From assembly GCA_012729765.1 (NCBI GenBank), contig JAAYCM010000033.1, positions 25,188-89,187 on the forward strand: DNA of 64,000 bases, in the 5' to 3' direction. A program made the position numbers and the translations under genes. Each line of letters opens with the position of its first letter. The stretch's first letter is position 1. Of this stretch, positions 1 to 8,161 are shown one piece after another. This stretch comes from Chloroflexota bacterium. GTDB lineage: Bacteria; Chloroflexota; Anaerolineae; Aggregatilineales; Aggregatilineaceae. Under the pieces are notes generated by a model that searched no databases, had not been told where the DNA came from, and saw only the letters and a list, made by a program, of their open reading frames with translations.

Positions 1-1272
1 GTCGATCTGCAGGCCCATCAACATGCCCGACATATCGTTGATCTTTGAGCCGGAGATGCCGATTAGACCGTTGGGGGCCACGATCATGCCGGCCCAGCGA
101 TTGTTGCTGCCGCTCATTTTCACGGCACCGTTTGATGTATTGTTGCTGAGGCTGTAGGCAAACACGCCCCGGATGTACGGCAGGTTGTTGATCCCGCCGC
201 TGATCTGGATGTCTCCCAGGGCGACAAACGTCACGCGCCAGGGGCGGTCGGTCGGCCCCAGGTTGTCCAGCCCGTTCAGCTTGACCGAGCCGGTCGTTAC
301 ATACAGCCCGTCGCGCAGGTAGGTTTCCTTCTTGTTGTTCGGGTCCGTGAACTCGACATCACTCACACCGATGTCACGCGTGTAGTAAAACCGCTGCGAC
401 GAATTGGCTTCGTTCCAGATGAACCCACCCGGCTTAAAGTCTTCGAAGCGATAGAAGGCGTCGTCTGGCAGCGGGTAACTGTCAACCGCCGTGATACCGC
501 GTGTATCCTTATCGTTGGGGTCTGGCCCGCCGCTGATCTTTTTTGGATCGATCTTGGGGGTTTCGCCGGTGGCATATTCAACCGGGCGGTACTGCTCCAG
601 GTACATGCTGCTGCCGCCGATGAGGATGCCAGAGTTGCTGTGGATACCGCCGTTGGTCACGAAACCGGTGGACGGGTTGAGTTTTACCACGTCGCGGTTC
701 GGGGTGCGATCCGCGCCGAAGACGGCGAAGTCGCTGCACCAGTGGCGGTGATCGAAGATCGCGTAGGCTTCCACGGTCACGTTCGTTTCGACAATCCCGA
801 TCACGCCGGCCAGGAAGGTATCCTGCGGGAAGCTGGCCTTGACCAGCATACCCTTCAGGTCCATGCACGGGATCAGGCCCGTGTCGCCGACTTTCCACGG
901 CTTGCCGGTGCTCGGATTGGTCAGCACCGTGCGGACGCCGCTGCTATTGATGGTCAGGTAGAAGGCTTCGACATTCTGCCCGGAGCTGGCATCCGGGACT
1001 TCGTTCCCGGCTGCATACTGACGCACCACGTTCAGGATCGGCTGCTCAGACACGGTCCCGCAGGTATAGCCGTCGGTGGTCAGGGCGGTCACCAGCGCGC
1101 TGGTGCCGGCAATTGCTGCCGCATCAGCCCCGTTCTGGGCGCGGCGCTGGTTCCAGTAGAGCATTCCGCCATCCAGAGCCAGACCCACGATCCCCAGCAG
1201 GCCGATCATCGCCATCGCCAGAATAATCGCAACCTGTCCTTCTTCACCGTGCTGACGCATGTGCTTCATCAT
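1..1272 (-). CDS. TadG-like Flp pilus/surface protein (C-terminus cut by window edge)
   Basis: The open frame starts at 1272 and runs off the left edge with at least 424 codons and no stop. An AGGAGG Shine-Dalgarno lies just upstream of the ATG-ATG start. Residues 8-31 (EEGQVAIILAMAMIGLLGIV) form the single membrane anchor of the Tad/TadG N-terminal family, followed by the usual LALDGGMLYWNQRRAQNGADAAA stretch split here as LALDGGMLYW and NQRRAQNGADAAA. The rest is a large Gly/Asn-rich extracellular region with no recognised catalytic motif. TadG-like proteins sit in the envelope and assist Flp pilus or adhesin assembly. The gene lies 16 bp downstream of a TadE-like gene on the same strand, so co-transcription is likely. 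The length beyond the edge is unknown. Confidence 0.82.
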   Translation of the reverse strand, partial: MMKHMRQHGEEGQVAIILAMAMIGLLGIVGLALDGGMLYWNQRRAQNGADAAAIAGTSALVTALTTDGYTCGTVSEQPILNVVRQYAAGNEVPDASSGQNVEAFYLTINSSGVRTVLTNPSTGKPWKVGDTGLIPCMDLKGMLVKASFPQDTFLAGVIGIVETNVTVEAYAIFDHRHWCSDFAVFGADRTPNRDVVKLNPSTGFVTNGGIHSNSGILIGGSSMYLEQYRPVEYATGETPKIDPKKISGGPDPNDKDTRGITAVDSYPLPDDAFYRFEDFKPGGFIWNEANSSQRFYYTRDIGVSDVEFTDPNNKKETYLRDGLYVTTGSVKLNGLDNLGPTDRPWRVTFVALGDIQISGGINNLPYIRGVFAYSLSNNTSNGAVKMSGSNNRWAGMIVAPNGLIGISGSKINDMSGMLMGLQID

Positions 1273-1288
1273 CGTAGCGCCTCCTGAA

Positions 1289-1762
1289 TTAGTAGCGGTA
1301 CCCGGGGTACGGGGGACTCATGACCTGCTGGCGCGCGCTAGCTTTGACACGCGCTTCGCTGCCCCACACCAGAAAACCAACCGGGGTCAAGGGTTTATAG
1401 CGGTACTCGACATCGACGCGCAGCGTGCTGCCAGCCGTCACCGCTGCCCCGTGTTCAATCTCGAACGTAACGGTGGAATTGCCATCCGACATGTTGAGCA
1501 TCGGCCTGCCTTCTTCGCGCACGCGACCGGCGACACTCTGGGTGCCCTGGCAAATCGTCGCGGCGTGGTCGCTGGTCAGGCAGGCGGGGTGTGTCGCGCC
1601 GTAGAGCGCACCCTCGCCGGTCGCGTTCTCGACCGCCGTGAGGATCAGGAACCCGCGCCCGATGTCGAACAAGCCTCCCAGGAGAATGAGCAGCACCGGA
1701 ATTCCAATTGCCATTTCAACCAGGCTTTGGCCTTTTTCCCAGCGTTTGCGTCCGTTTTTCAT
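1289..1762 (-). CDS. TadE-like minor pseudopilin
   Basis: This 157-aa protein has a short basic N-terminus (MKNGRKRWEKGQ) followed by a hydrophobic helix at about residues 13-35 (SLVEMAIGIPVLLILLGGLF), the TadE signature of Gln-Ser-Leu-Val-Glu plus one transmembrane segment. The conserved Glu within the anchor is Glu16. The remainder is a small soluble domain with two cysteines (residues 60 and 70) that could form a disulfide. TadE/TadF proteins are minor pilins of the Tad (tight adherence) system. The gene lies between two other Tad-type genes on the same strand with gaps of 16 and 59 bp. No TadA ATPase or prepilin peptidase is visible, so the secretion motor must lie elsewhere. Confidence 0.85.
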   Translation of the reverse strand: MKNGRKRWEKGQSLVEMAIGIPVLLILLGGLFDIGRGFLILTAVENATGEGALYGATHPACLTSDHAATICQGTQSVAGRVREEGRPMLNMSDGNSTVTFEIEHGAAVTAGSTLRVDVEYRYKPLTPVGFLVWGSEARVKASARQQVMSPPYPGYRY

Positions 1763-1821
1763 CGTCGTGCCTCTCTATCTTCGATCATCCGGCAGTCTGA
1801 CAGTGCTGCGGTTCGCCCGCG

Positions 1822-2997
1822 CTATTTGCGGAACCCGAAGTTTGCGTTCTGGTAAGACTGGCTGGCCGAGAGCGTGATATTGATGATGCTGGAGCCAGTC
1901 GTCAGTGACATACCGCTCACCGGGCTGACCTGAACCTGGTACACCTGGGCGCTCAGGCCGCTGGGAACCGTCAGGTTCGTGAAGGCGTAGGTACCATCGC
2001 TGCCCGTCACCTTTTCGAAGACCTGGTCGTCCGAGTTGCCCAGCGTGCCATCGTCGCCAGCGGTGCGCAGGGTGATGGTCGCCCCGCTGATGCCCTTTTC
2101 GTTCGAGGTCTTCATCTGGTCGCCGTTCTTGTCTTCCCACACCAGGCCGCTGATCGCGCTGCTGCCAGGAACTGTGCCAGGGTCGGATGTACTGCTGCAG
2201 GCGACCGTCGCATCGGTCGAGGGCGGGCCGGACACGCCGCCATTGAAGGCGACCATGTAGTACATGCCGAAGCCATCGGCGTTCGAAATTGTCGCGCAGC
2301 CGTTGCAGTAGGCGTCTGTAATCAGGCCCGGCGCGGTGTTGTCCAGTTCGACGATGACGTCCCCGGTGAGCGAGCTGCGGATTTCGGCGCGGTCGGGAAT
2401 CGGATCCATCGCGCTCCAGGTGAAGCTGACGTTGTTGCTCGATTTGCTGCAGTTCACCGTCGCATTAAAATCGGCAGCCCCTGGCGGCGGGTCGGGCCAT
2501 TCCGGGGTATAGGGCGCGCCTTCGGACATAATCGTCCGGCGCGAGGTGTAGTCGAACGAAATCTTGTCCGTGATCGCCAGCAGGAACGGCGTCACCGGGC
2601 GCACGCTGCCTTCCACCCGGACGGCCAGCACGTCGTCGTTTCGGATGTCCCAGGTCGTGAGGCCGCTGGTGCACTGGGAGATCACCGTCCCGTCAGCGCG
2701 CTCGTAGTAAATCTTGACGTTGGATGCATTCAGGCCAATCGCGCCGGGCAGGTCGAGAGCCGCGTCGCGGATGCCAGCGCAGTCCAGGTAGCGGGTGGAG
2801 TTGCCGTTGGCGTCCATACCTTCCACGATGCCGTAACGCACGGCTTGCCGTGAAGCATCCACGGTTTGCGCCAGGGCGAAGAGGATGCGCGCCACGTCGA
2901 TGATGCCGAACATGAACATCAGCAAAATCGGGACGGTGAGCGCGAACTCAACCAACGCCTGACCTTCTGAGCGGGACTTTCGTGCTGGATGCGCCAT
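1822..2997 (-). CDS. TadE-like anchored surface protein with C-terminal SdrD-B-like domain
   Basis: I chose the ATG at 2997 because a perfect GGAGG lies 7 nt upstream; an open frame extends further to 3144 but without such a site. The 391-aa product begins MAHPARKSRSEGQALVEFAL, a TadE-type basic segment plus membrane anchor (about residues 12-35). It then has a pilin-like region, a middle beta-rich region resembling a fibronectin-type fold with paired cysteines, and a C-terminal SdrD-B/Cna-B-like domain (about residues 285-391, starting ISGLVWEDKNGDQ). Such prealbumin-like domains act as stalks in surface adhesins. The fusion of a TadE anchor to an adhesin stalk suggests a cell-surface display role. 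It is the first gene of the leftward Tad group. Confidence 0.8.
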   Translation of the reverse strand: MAHPARKSRSEGQALVEFALTVPILLMFMFGIIDVARILFALAQTVDASRQAVRYGIVEGMDANGNSTRYLDCAGIRDAALDLPGAIGLNASNVKIYYERADGTVISQCTSGLTTWDIRNDDVLAVRVEGSVRPVTPFLLAITDKISFDYTSRRTIMSEGAPYTPEWPDPPPGAADFNATVNCSKSSNNVSFTWSAMDPIPDRAEIRSSLTGDVIVELDNTAPGLITDAYCNGCATISNADGFGMYYMVAFNGGVSGPPSTDATVACSSTSDPGTVPGSSAISGLVWEDKNGDQMKTSNEKGISGATITLRTAGDDGTLGNSDDQVFEKVTGSDGTYAFTNLTVPSGLSAQVYQVQVSPVSGMSLTTGSSIINITLSASQSYQNANFGFRK

Positions 2998-3222
2998 CAG
3001 TCTGCCTCCGTACCCCCTGCAGCTTCCAGGGGTCCTGCTGGCCGGAAGACGTTCTGCGGTGCGGTTGGAACTGCTGATCTGGGTGGTGTTCATTGGATTT
3101 TGCACCTGCGCCGTCTTCCGAAATTCAAATAGGACTCGTGGCACGCTGCTGCGTGCTGAGCTTAAGATACAACGTCAGGCCGCCCGGTGGGGTAAATCTG
3201 CGTTAAAAATTGAGGAAATGAT

Positions 3223-3249
3223 GCGACCAGCTTAATGATCGCTGGTCGC
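3223..3249 (-). terminator. Hairpin downstream of the response regulator
   Basis: A perfect 9-bp inverted repeat (GCGACCAGC / GCTGGTCGC, 9-nt loop) lies 31 bp beyond the stop of the leftward response regulator. The leftward flank is only moderately T-rich, so it may be a weak terminator or an mRNA 3' end stabiliser. Confidence 0.5.
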
Positions 3250-3280
3250 AGGGGAGATCACAGGCGAAAGACAGGGGGAA

Positions 3281-3982
3281 CTACCCGGTCAGCATATAGC
3301 CGCGCCCGCGCACATTACGGATATAGCGTGGCGTGTCCGGCTCCGGCTCGATCTTCGCGCGCAGGTTGGCGATATGGACGCGCACCAGGATCGGATCGCC
3401 GGTGCCCTTGGGGTATTGCCACACATCTTCCAGAAGCTGCTCGGCGGCGATAGGCTGCGCGGGATGCTGCATCAGGTAGTGCAGCAGTTGGTGCTCGACG
3501 CTGGTCAGGTTTACCAGCCGGTCGCCGACGTGTACCTCGCTGCGGATACTGTGCAGCTTCAGCTCACCGACAATCAGATGTTCGGCCTCGACATCCAGTG
3601 TGCCGCCGGGCGCCCGGCGCAGCAGCGCGCGCACGCGGGCCGGCAGCTCGACCACCTCGAACGGCTTGGTCAAAAAGTCGTCACCGCCGGCGTCCAGCCC
3701 TTCCGCGATGTCGGTCGGGCGGCCCTTGGCGGTCAGGAACAGGATCGGCAGCCGGGCGATGAACGGATCGGCCCGGATGCGCCGGCAGACTTCCAGGCCG
3801 TCCATCTCCGGCATAATGATATCCAGCACGACCAGATCGGGACGCTGGCGCGCGATGAGAGCCAAAGCCTCACGCCCGTTCGAAGCAACGGTGACGGTGA
3901 AGCCGGCCTTTTCCAGCACACGCCGCACCGAATGCAGCACAGTGGCATCATCGTCTACAGCTAAAATATGTGTCATTCCCAT
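3281..3982 (-). CDS. OmpR/PhoB-family response regulator
   Basis: The protein of about 233 aa has a receiver domain (about residues 1-120) with the acidic pair in VDDD, the phospho-acceptor Asp in VVLDIIMPEMDG (near residue 54) and the conserved Lys in FLTKPFE. A C-terminal winged-helix DNA-binding domain follows (about 130-230, with LTSVEHQLLHYLMQHP and the terminal RGRGYMLTG typical of OmpR/PhoB). The start is uncertain by a few codons: GTG at 3988, ATG at 3982 and ATG at 3976 are in frame, and GAGG best serves 3982. It lies immediately after the large histidine kinase on the same strand, so the two are almost certainly a cognate pair. Confidence 0.93.
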   Translation of the reverse strand: MGMTHILAVDDDATVLHSVRRVLEKAGFTVTVASNGREALALIARQRPDLVVLDIIMPEMDGLEVCRRIRADPFIARLPILFLTAKGRPTDIAEGLDAGGDDFLTKPFEVVELPARVRALLRRAPGGTLDVEAEHLIVGELKLHSIRSEVHVGDRLVNLTSVEHQLLHYLMQHPAQPIAAEQLLEDVWQYPKGTGDPILVRVHIANLRAKIEPEPDTPRYIRNVRGRGYMLTG

Positions 3983-3989
3983 ACCCACC

Positions 3990-6900
3990 TCAGATCATTG
4001 CTGGTTGGGACTGCTTGCCCAACGGCAGAATAATCGTAAAGGACGTGCCCTGGCCAGCCATGCTGTCTACCTGGAGCTGGCCGCCGTGCCGCGTCACCAC
4101 ATCGTGACAGATCGAGAGGCCCAATCCGGTGCCATAATCTTTCGTCGTAAAGAATGGCTCAAAAATGCGCTGCAGGTCCTCCGGTGGGATGCCTGGCCCG
4201 TTGTCCTGTACGGTGATGCGGATCGCGTCGCCGGTGGCGCTGAGTCCGGAAGTCACCTTTATCATACCACCTTCACGCGTATTAACCGCATCGCGCGCGT
4301 TGAGCAGCAGATTGATCAACACATCTTCGAGATGCTGCGGGCTGACGTCAATTGGCGGCAGGTTGGGGGCGAGATCGACTTCCAGCCGGGCGATATGCGG
4401 CGCGATCTGGGCGCGCATCAGCGCGATCGAGTTGTCGAGCAGGGCGTTGATGTCGAGCGTCTGCAGGTCGTAAGGCAGCGAGCGCGTCAGGTCGAGCAGC
4501 CGCCGCACGACCGCCCCGGCCCGGTTGGCCGCCTCGCGAATGGCTTCCGCCGACTCATAGTTTGGATCGCTGGGATCAAGCTCCTGGAGCAGCAGGTAGG
4601 CTTCGGCGATCACGGTCGTCAGCGGGTTATTGATCTGGTGTGCGACGCCGGTTGCAATCTCGCCCGCCGCCGAGAGCCGTGCCGTGCGCACCAGGTGCGT
4701 TTCCGCCTCGCGCAGCTCGGCCAGGCGTGTTTCAAGCTCAGACATGATCCGCGCGTTGACGACCGCCAGCGCCGCCTGCTGCCCAAAGGCCGAAACCGCC
4801 TCGACATCGCGCCGGTCATAGGCATCCGGCTGGTTTGAGGCGACGCTCAGGAAGCCGATCACGACCTCGCGCACCACCAGCGGCGTGCCGATCCAGCCGC
4901 GTGTCGTCGGCTTGAAGCACGGCAGCGATCCCCAGCGCTGGTCTTGCCGGGCATCGGCCAGCACGACCGGCTTACCCTCGGTCATCGGCTCGTTGAACAG
5001 CGGGATCGACGGGTAGAAGTAGGACGTGGTGAAGATCTCGTCCTGCTCGTCGAAGCCGCGCGCCCCAACCACGCGCAGATAATCGCCTTCATCGAGCATG
5101 ATCACCGCGCGGTCATAGCGGACAACCTGCCCCAGCCGGTCCACGATCAGATTCAGGGTATATTCGAGCGAGCCGGACGCGGCCAGCGCCTCAGCCGTCT
5201 TGCGCAGGGTTTGAGCCAGCAGGCGCTCGTGCCGCTCGGCTTCGTAAAGCTGCGCGTTATGGATCGCCAGCGCGGCCTGATCGGCGAAGGTTTGCAGCCG
5301 CCCGGCCTGTTCGGACGAGAAGCAGTTGGGCGTGGCACTGTACAGATTGAGGACGCCGATCACCTGACCGTCGAGGCAGATCGGCGCGCTGGCCGACGAG
5401 CGGACCCACTGCATTTCTGGCGCAAGCATCCACCCGCCATCGTCCTGCGTGTTGGGGATGATCAGCAGCCGGCCCTGCGAGACAATCTGCTGCAAGCCCG
5501 GATCGTCAGCCACATGCAGTTGCAGCCGGCCAATCCAGCCGTCCAGCCCGCGCTCGGCATAACCCTGGCTGTCTACCACCGACGCGATGCCGTTTTCCAG
5601 CAGCATGATATTCGTCGCGTCGGACGGCACCACCCGCCCGACATTGGTCAGAATCCGCTTGAGCACCTCGGCCAGATCGAGCGTGCTGGCGAGCGCAGCC
5701 GCCGTATCGCGCAGCGCCTCGGCCATCATGCGCTGCTCGTGCTCGGCGGCCTCGGCGCGCTGGCGCTCGGTAATATCCGTCGCCACGCCGATCATGCCCG
5801 TGATCATATGGTCCCCATCGACCAGCGGATGATAATAGACCTCGAAGGTGCGGTCATCCATCTGCACCGACTCGACAAAGACATCTCCGACCAACCCTCG
5901 CTGTAGCTGCTCGCTGATCGCCGGGCTGCTGCCGAACAGATCGCTGACCGGCTTGCCGATCAGCGCTTCGGGCTGGAGATCGCGCAGCCCACGCCCATCC
6001 AGCAGCGTGAAGCGGCCCTGCCGGTCCAGCGCATAGAAGATCACCGGCGCGTTAGCGATCACGGTCCGCAGGCGTTCTTCGCTCTCGCGCACGCTGGCCT
6101 GCGACTGCTCCACCGCTCCCAGCATCCGGTTGACCGCGTTCGCAAGCTGAGACAGCTCATCGCGGCCCGATACAGGCACGCGGCGCGATAGATCGCTGCT
6201 CTTGCCCACCTGGCTCACACTCTGACTCAGCCGGGCCAGGGGCGCCAGCACCGATTGTTCCAGCAGCAGCAGGACCATCACGCTAAAGACGATGCCGGAC
6301 CCCACCAGCGCCAGCATGAAGTACCAGATGCTCGCGCGGCCCTGCTCATAGATGTCGCGCGACATCTCGACTTTGAGCAGCAGCGCCGGACTGCCGTAAA
6401 TGTCTGCGAACAGGCCATAGCCCGCGATCGACTGCACCGACAGGGGGCGGATGTGGATCGAAGCCGGGGAATCAAGCTCCGCGCGCGCCTGCTCCAGCTC
6501 GCGCGTCAGCGGCCCATCCAGACTTGTCGTGCTCAGCAGGAGATCGGACATCTCGGCCAGATGCTGCACCGCCACCGAATCGAGCGAACGACCGAAGATC
6601 AGCCGCCCGTGACTGGGTCCCTCTGCACTGCTGGTCAAAATCGGCAGCGAGCTGACCAGCAGCGGCCCGCCCGGCAGGCTGAGCACACCGCTCACCATGT
6701 CCAGCCGGTCGGATTCCGGGACCAGCAGACTGCCCGGCCCCAGGTGTGCTTCCAGGCCATCCGGCAGGGGCGCGCTTTCCTCGCGGTAGAGGTTGAAACC
6801 CTCGCTCAGGACGATCTCGCCATCCCGGTTGATCAGTACCAGGGCGTTGAGCCGGCCTGTGATAAAGGTCGAAGCGGTGACATTCGAGCGCACATAGGCC

Positions 6901-7145
6901 GGGTCAGCATCCTCAACAAACTGATACGTGTCGTCCCAGTAGGCCCAATCTATTGCGGTGCTCGTCAGGATTGCGATCTCATTGGTCAGCGCCTGGCTGG
7001 CGCGCCGCACATTGCGCTGGACGCTTTCGCGCTCCAGATCGGCAAAGCTTCCCATCAGGATATGCTTCGAGCTGGCGTAAAGCAGTGCGATCAGGCCGAC
7101 CAGGGTTGCAGTGATAATGAGCAGAGTTTTGGTTCGCAGCGTCAT
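3990..7145 (-). CDS. Membrane sensor histidine kinase, CHASE4-HAMP-PAS-GAF-GAF-HisKA-HATPase
   Basis: This 1051-aa kinase starts with a transmembrane helix (about residues 7-25). An extracellular CHASE4-like domain follows (about 30-275; hallmark DWAYWDDTYQFV and NALVLINRDGE), then a second membrane helix and HAMP (about 275-345). Next come a PAS domain (about 355-470), two GAF domains (about 480-640 and 650-815), and a HisKA domain with His836 in GVAHQINNPLT. The ATP-binding domain shows NLLLNARDAV, DNGPGIP and GTGLGLSICHDVV. It should autophosphorylate on His836 and pass the phosphate to the regulator encoded next to it, whose start practically touches its stop. The signal sensed is unknown; CHASE4 implies an extracellular ligand and the GAFs an intracellular one. 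Confidence 0.93.
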   Translation of the reverse strand: MTLRTKTLLIITATLVGLIALLYASSKHILMGSFADLERESVQRNVRRASQALTNEIAILTSTAIDWAYWDDTYQFVEDADPAYVRSNVTASTFITGRLNALVLINRDGEIVLSEGFNLYREESAPLPDGLEAHLGPGSLLVPESDRLDMVSGVLSLPGGPLLVSSLPILTSSAEGPSHGRLIFGRSLDSVAVQHLAEMSDLLLSTTSLDGPLTRELEQARAELDSPASIHIRPLSVQSIAGYGLFADIYGSPALLLKVEMSRDIYEQGRASIWYFMLALVGSGIVFSVMVLLLLEQSVLAPLARLSQSVSQVGKSSDLSRRVPVSGRDELSQLANAVNRMLGAVEQSQASVRESEERLRTVIANAPVIFYALDRQGRFTLLDGRGLRDLQPEALIGKPVSDLFGSSPAISEQLQRGLVGDVFVESVQMDDRTFEVYYHPLVDGDHMITGMIGVATDITERQRAEAAEHEQRMMAEALRDTAAALASTLDLAEVLKRILTNVGRVVPSDATNIMLLENGIASVVDSQGYAERGLDGWIGRLQLHVADDPGLQQIVSQGRLLIIPNTQDDGGWMLAPEMQWVRSSASAPICLDGQVIGVLNLYSATPNCFSSEQAGRLQTFADQAALAIHNAQLYEAERHERLLAQTLRKTAEALAASGSLEYTLNLIVDRLGQVVRYDRAVIMLDEGDYLRVVGARGFDEQDEIFTTSYFYPSIPLFNEPMTEGKPVVLADARQDQRWGSLPCFKPTTRGWIGTPLVVREVVIGFLSVASNQPDAYDRRDVEAVSAFGQQAALAVVNARIMSELETRLAELREAETHLVRTARLSAAGEIATGVAHQINNPLTTVIAEAYLLLQELDPSDPNYESAEAIREAANRAGAVVRRLLDLTRSLPYDLQTLDINALLDNSIALMRAQIAPHIARLEVDLAPNLPPIDVSPQHLEDVLINLLLNARDAVNTREGGMIKVTSGLSATGDAIRITVQDNGPGIPPEDLQRIFEPFFTTKDYGTGLGLSICHDVVTRHGGQLQVDSMAGQGTSFTIILPLGKQSQPAMI

Positions 7146-7230
7146 AACACGTGCCAGAATATTCGCCCGGCCATCAGGGGCGGGGCCTCAGGATATGGGA
7201 CGCTGATTGCGACACAACTCACAGCCACGC

Positions 7231-7779
7231 TCAACGCCCGTCGAGTGAATTCGTAGTCTGGCCGACGTAGCGCACGGGAAAATAAAGGAGCAGGATCAGG
7301 TGGCCGAGCCGAAGCTGATCGCCGCTGCGCAGCAGTTGGGGCTTGTTGGGTGTCAGGCGGTTTTCGTTGAGCCACGTCCCGTTCTGGCTGTTCAGGTCCT
7401 CGACCATATAGCCTTCCGCGGTGTGGGTAACGCGCGCGTGCTGGCGCGAGACTCCCAGCAGGTGCCCGTGATAATCGGCCAGATCGATCGTTGGCGGCGG
7501 CGAACCCGGGATGCGGCGTCCGAGGATGATCTCGATATTATTCTTCAGAATAATCGGCTCTGCCTGGCCCGCGATATGCAGCGCGATTGCTTCCTGGCGG
7601 CCATCAGTTTCATGGGCGATACGAATATCTGGCTTGGTAGACAGGTCGGGCGGCGTGTCGGTGATAACAATCGTGGTCACGCCTAGCAGCGGCGTGCCAC
7701 ACTGGACACAGTGCGTGGCGCTCTCGTCGTTAGCCGTCTCGCAGAGTGGACAAATCTTAGAAGCAGCTTGATCGGTCAT
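7231..7779 (-). CDS. Zinc-ribbon / FHA-domain protein
   Basis: The 182-aa protein has an N-terminal zinc ribbon (residues 10-29, CPLC and CVQC pairs) and a C-terminal FHA domain (about 85-175). The FHA domain is marked by ILGRR, SRQHARV and the NSQNGTWLNENRL strand-loop that binds phosphothreonine. FHA proteins read Ser/Thr phosphorylation, so a plausible partner is the Ser/Thr kinase encoded at 9695-14254. It lies 85 bp upstream of the CHASE4 kinase on the same strand and could be co-transcribed with it. A second protein of the same architecture is encoded at 14251-14802, on the far side of the Ser/Thr kinase. There is no signal peptide, so it is cytoplasmic. Confidence 0.85.
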   Translation of the reverse strand: MTDQAASKICPLCETANDESATHCVQCGTPLLGVTTIVITDTPPDLSTKPDIRIAHETDGRQEAIALHIAGQAEPIILKNNIEIILGRRIPGSPPPTIDLADYHGHLLGVSRQHARVTHTAEGYMVEDLNSQNGTWLNENRLTPNKPQLLRSGDQLRLGHLILLLYFPVRYVGQTTNSLDGR

Positions 7780-8161
7780 GATCGCTTCCTATACACACAA
7801 CCGGACATCGTTGCCGTTGAGGAGCCGCCCGGTATGCCGGGCGCTGCGATTTCAGGCTATCACACAAATGTCAGAGCACTATATCACGCTGGTCCCAGTG
7901 CCAGCATGCCCGCCGCAAACCGCTAGCCATCTCCTAAACTATATACCAGCATAGCACCAGGTTTGGATTTTCGTACCCCCTCCAGGGCCATTTCGCCTGA
8001 ATTTTTTATAAAAATTCACAATTCTTTATTCAGGTTTGATCGCTCATCCTCTATAATTGGAAATAGAGGTAACAGATAGTCAGCTCAGGCGGCATCAGCC
8101 ATCCTACCCCACACCGTACTGTTATCTGGCAGCCCGAGCACTATTGGAAGTCGGTGACACG
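7780..8161. other. AT-rich divergent intergenic region
   Basis: The 382 bp between the leftward FHA gene and the rightward SH3-like gene carry no credible gene. The right half is AT-rich compared with the surroundings. It contains an 8-bp inverted repeat (GAATTTTT-TAT-AAAAATTC at 7999-8017) just before a TATAAT box at 8052-8057. The repeat could be an operator or a leftover terminator. Confidence 0.5.
8029..8057 (+). promoter_or_regulatory. Candidate sigma-70 promoter of the SH3-like protein gene
   Basis: A perfect TATAAT (8052-8057) is preceded at 17 bp by TTCAGG (8029-8034), a weak match to TTGACA. The start codon at 8162 would give a leader of about 100 nt. Confidence 0.45.

Noticed and set aside
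3600..4838. A 412-codon plus-strand frame across a kinase and its regulator
   Set aside because: It crosses the boundary of two well-supported minus-strand genes and has no domain.
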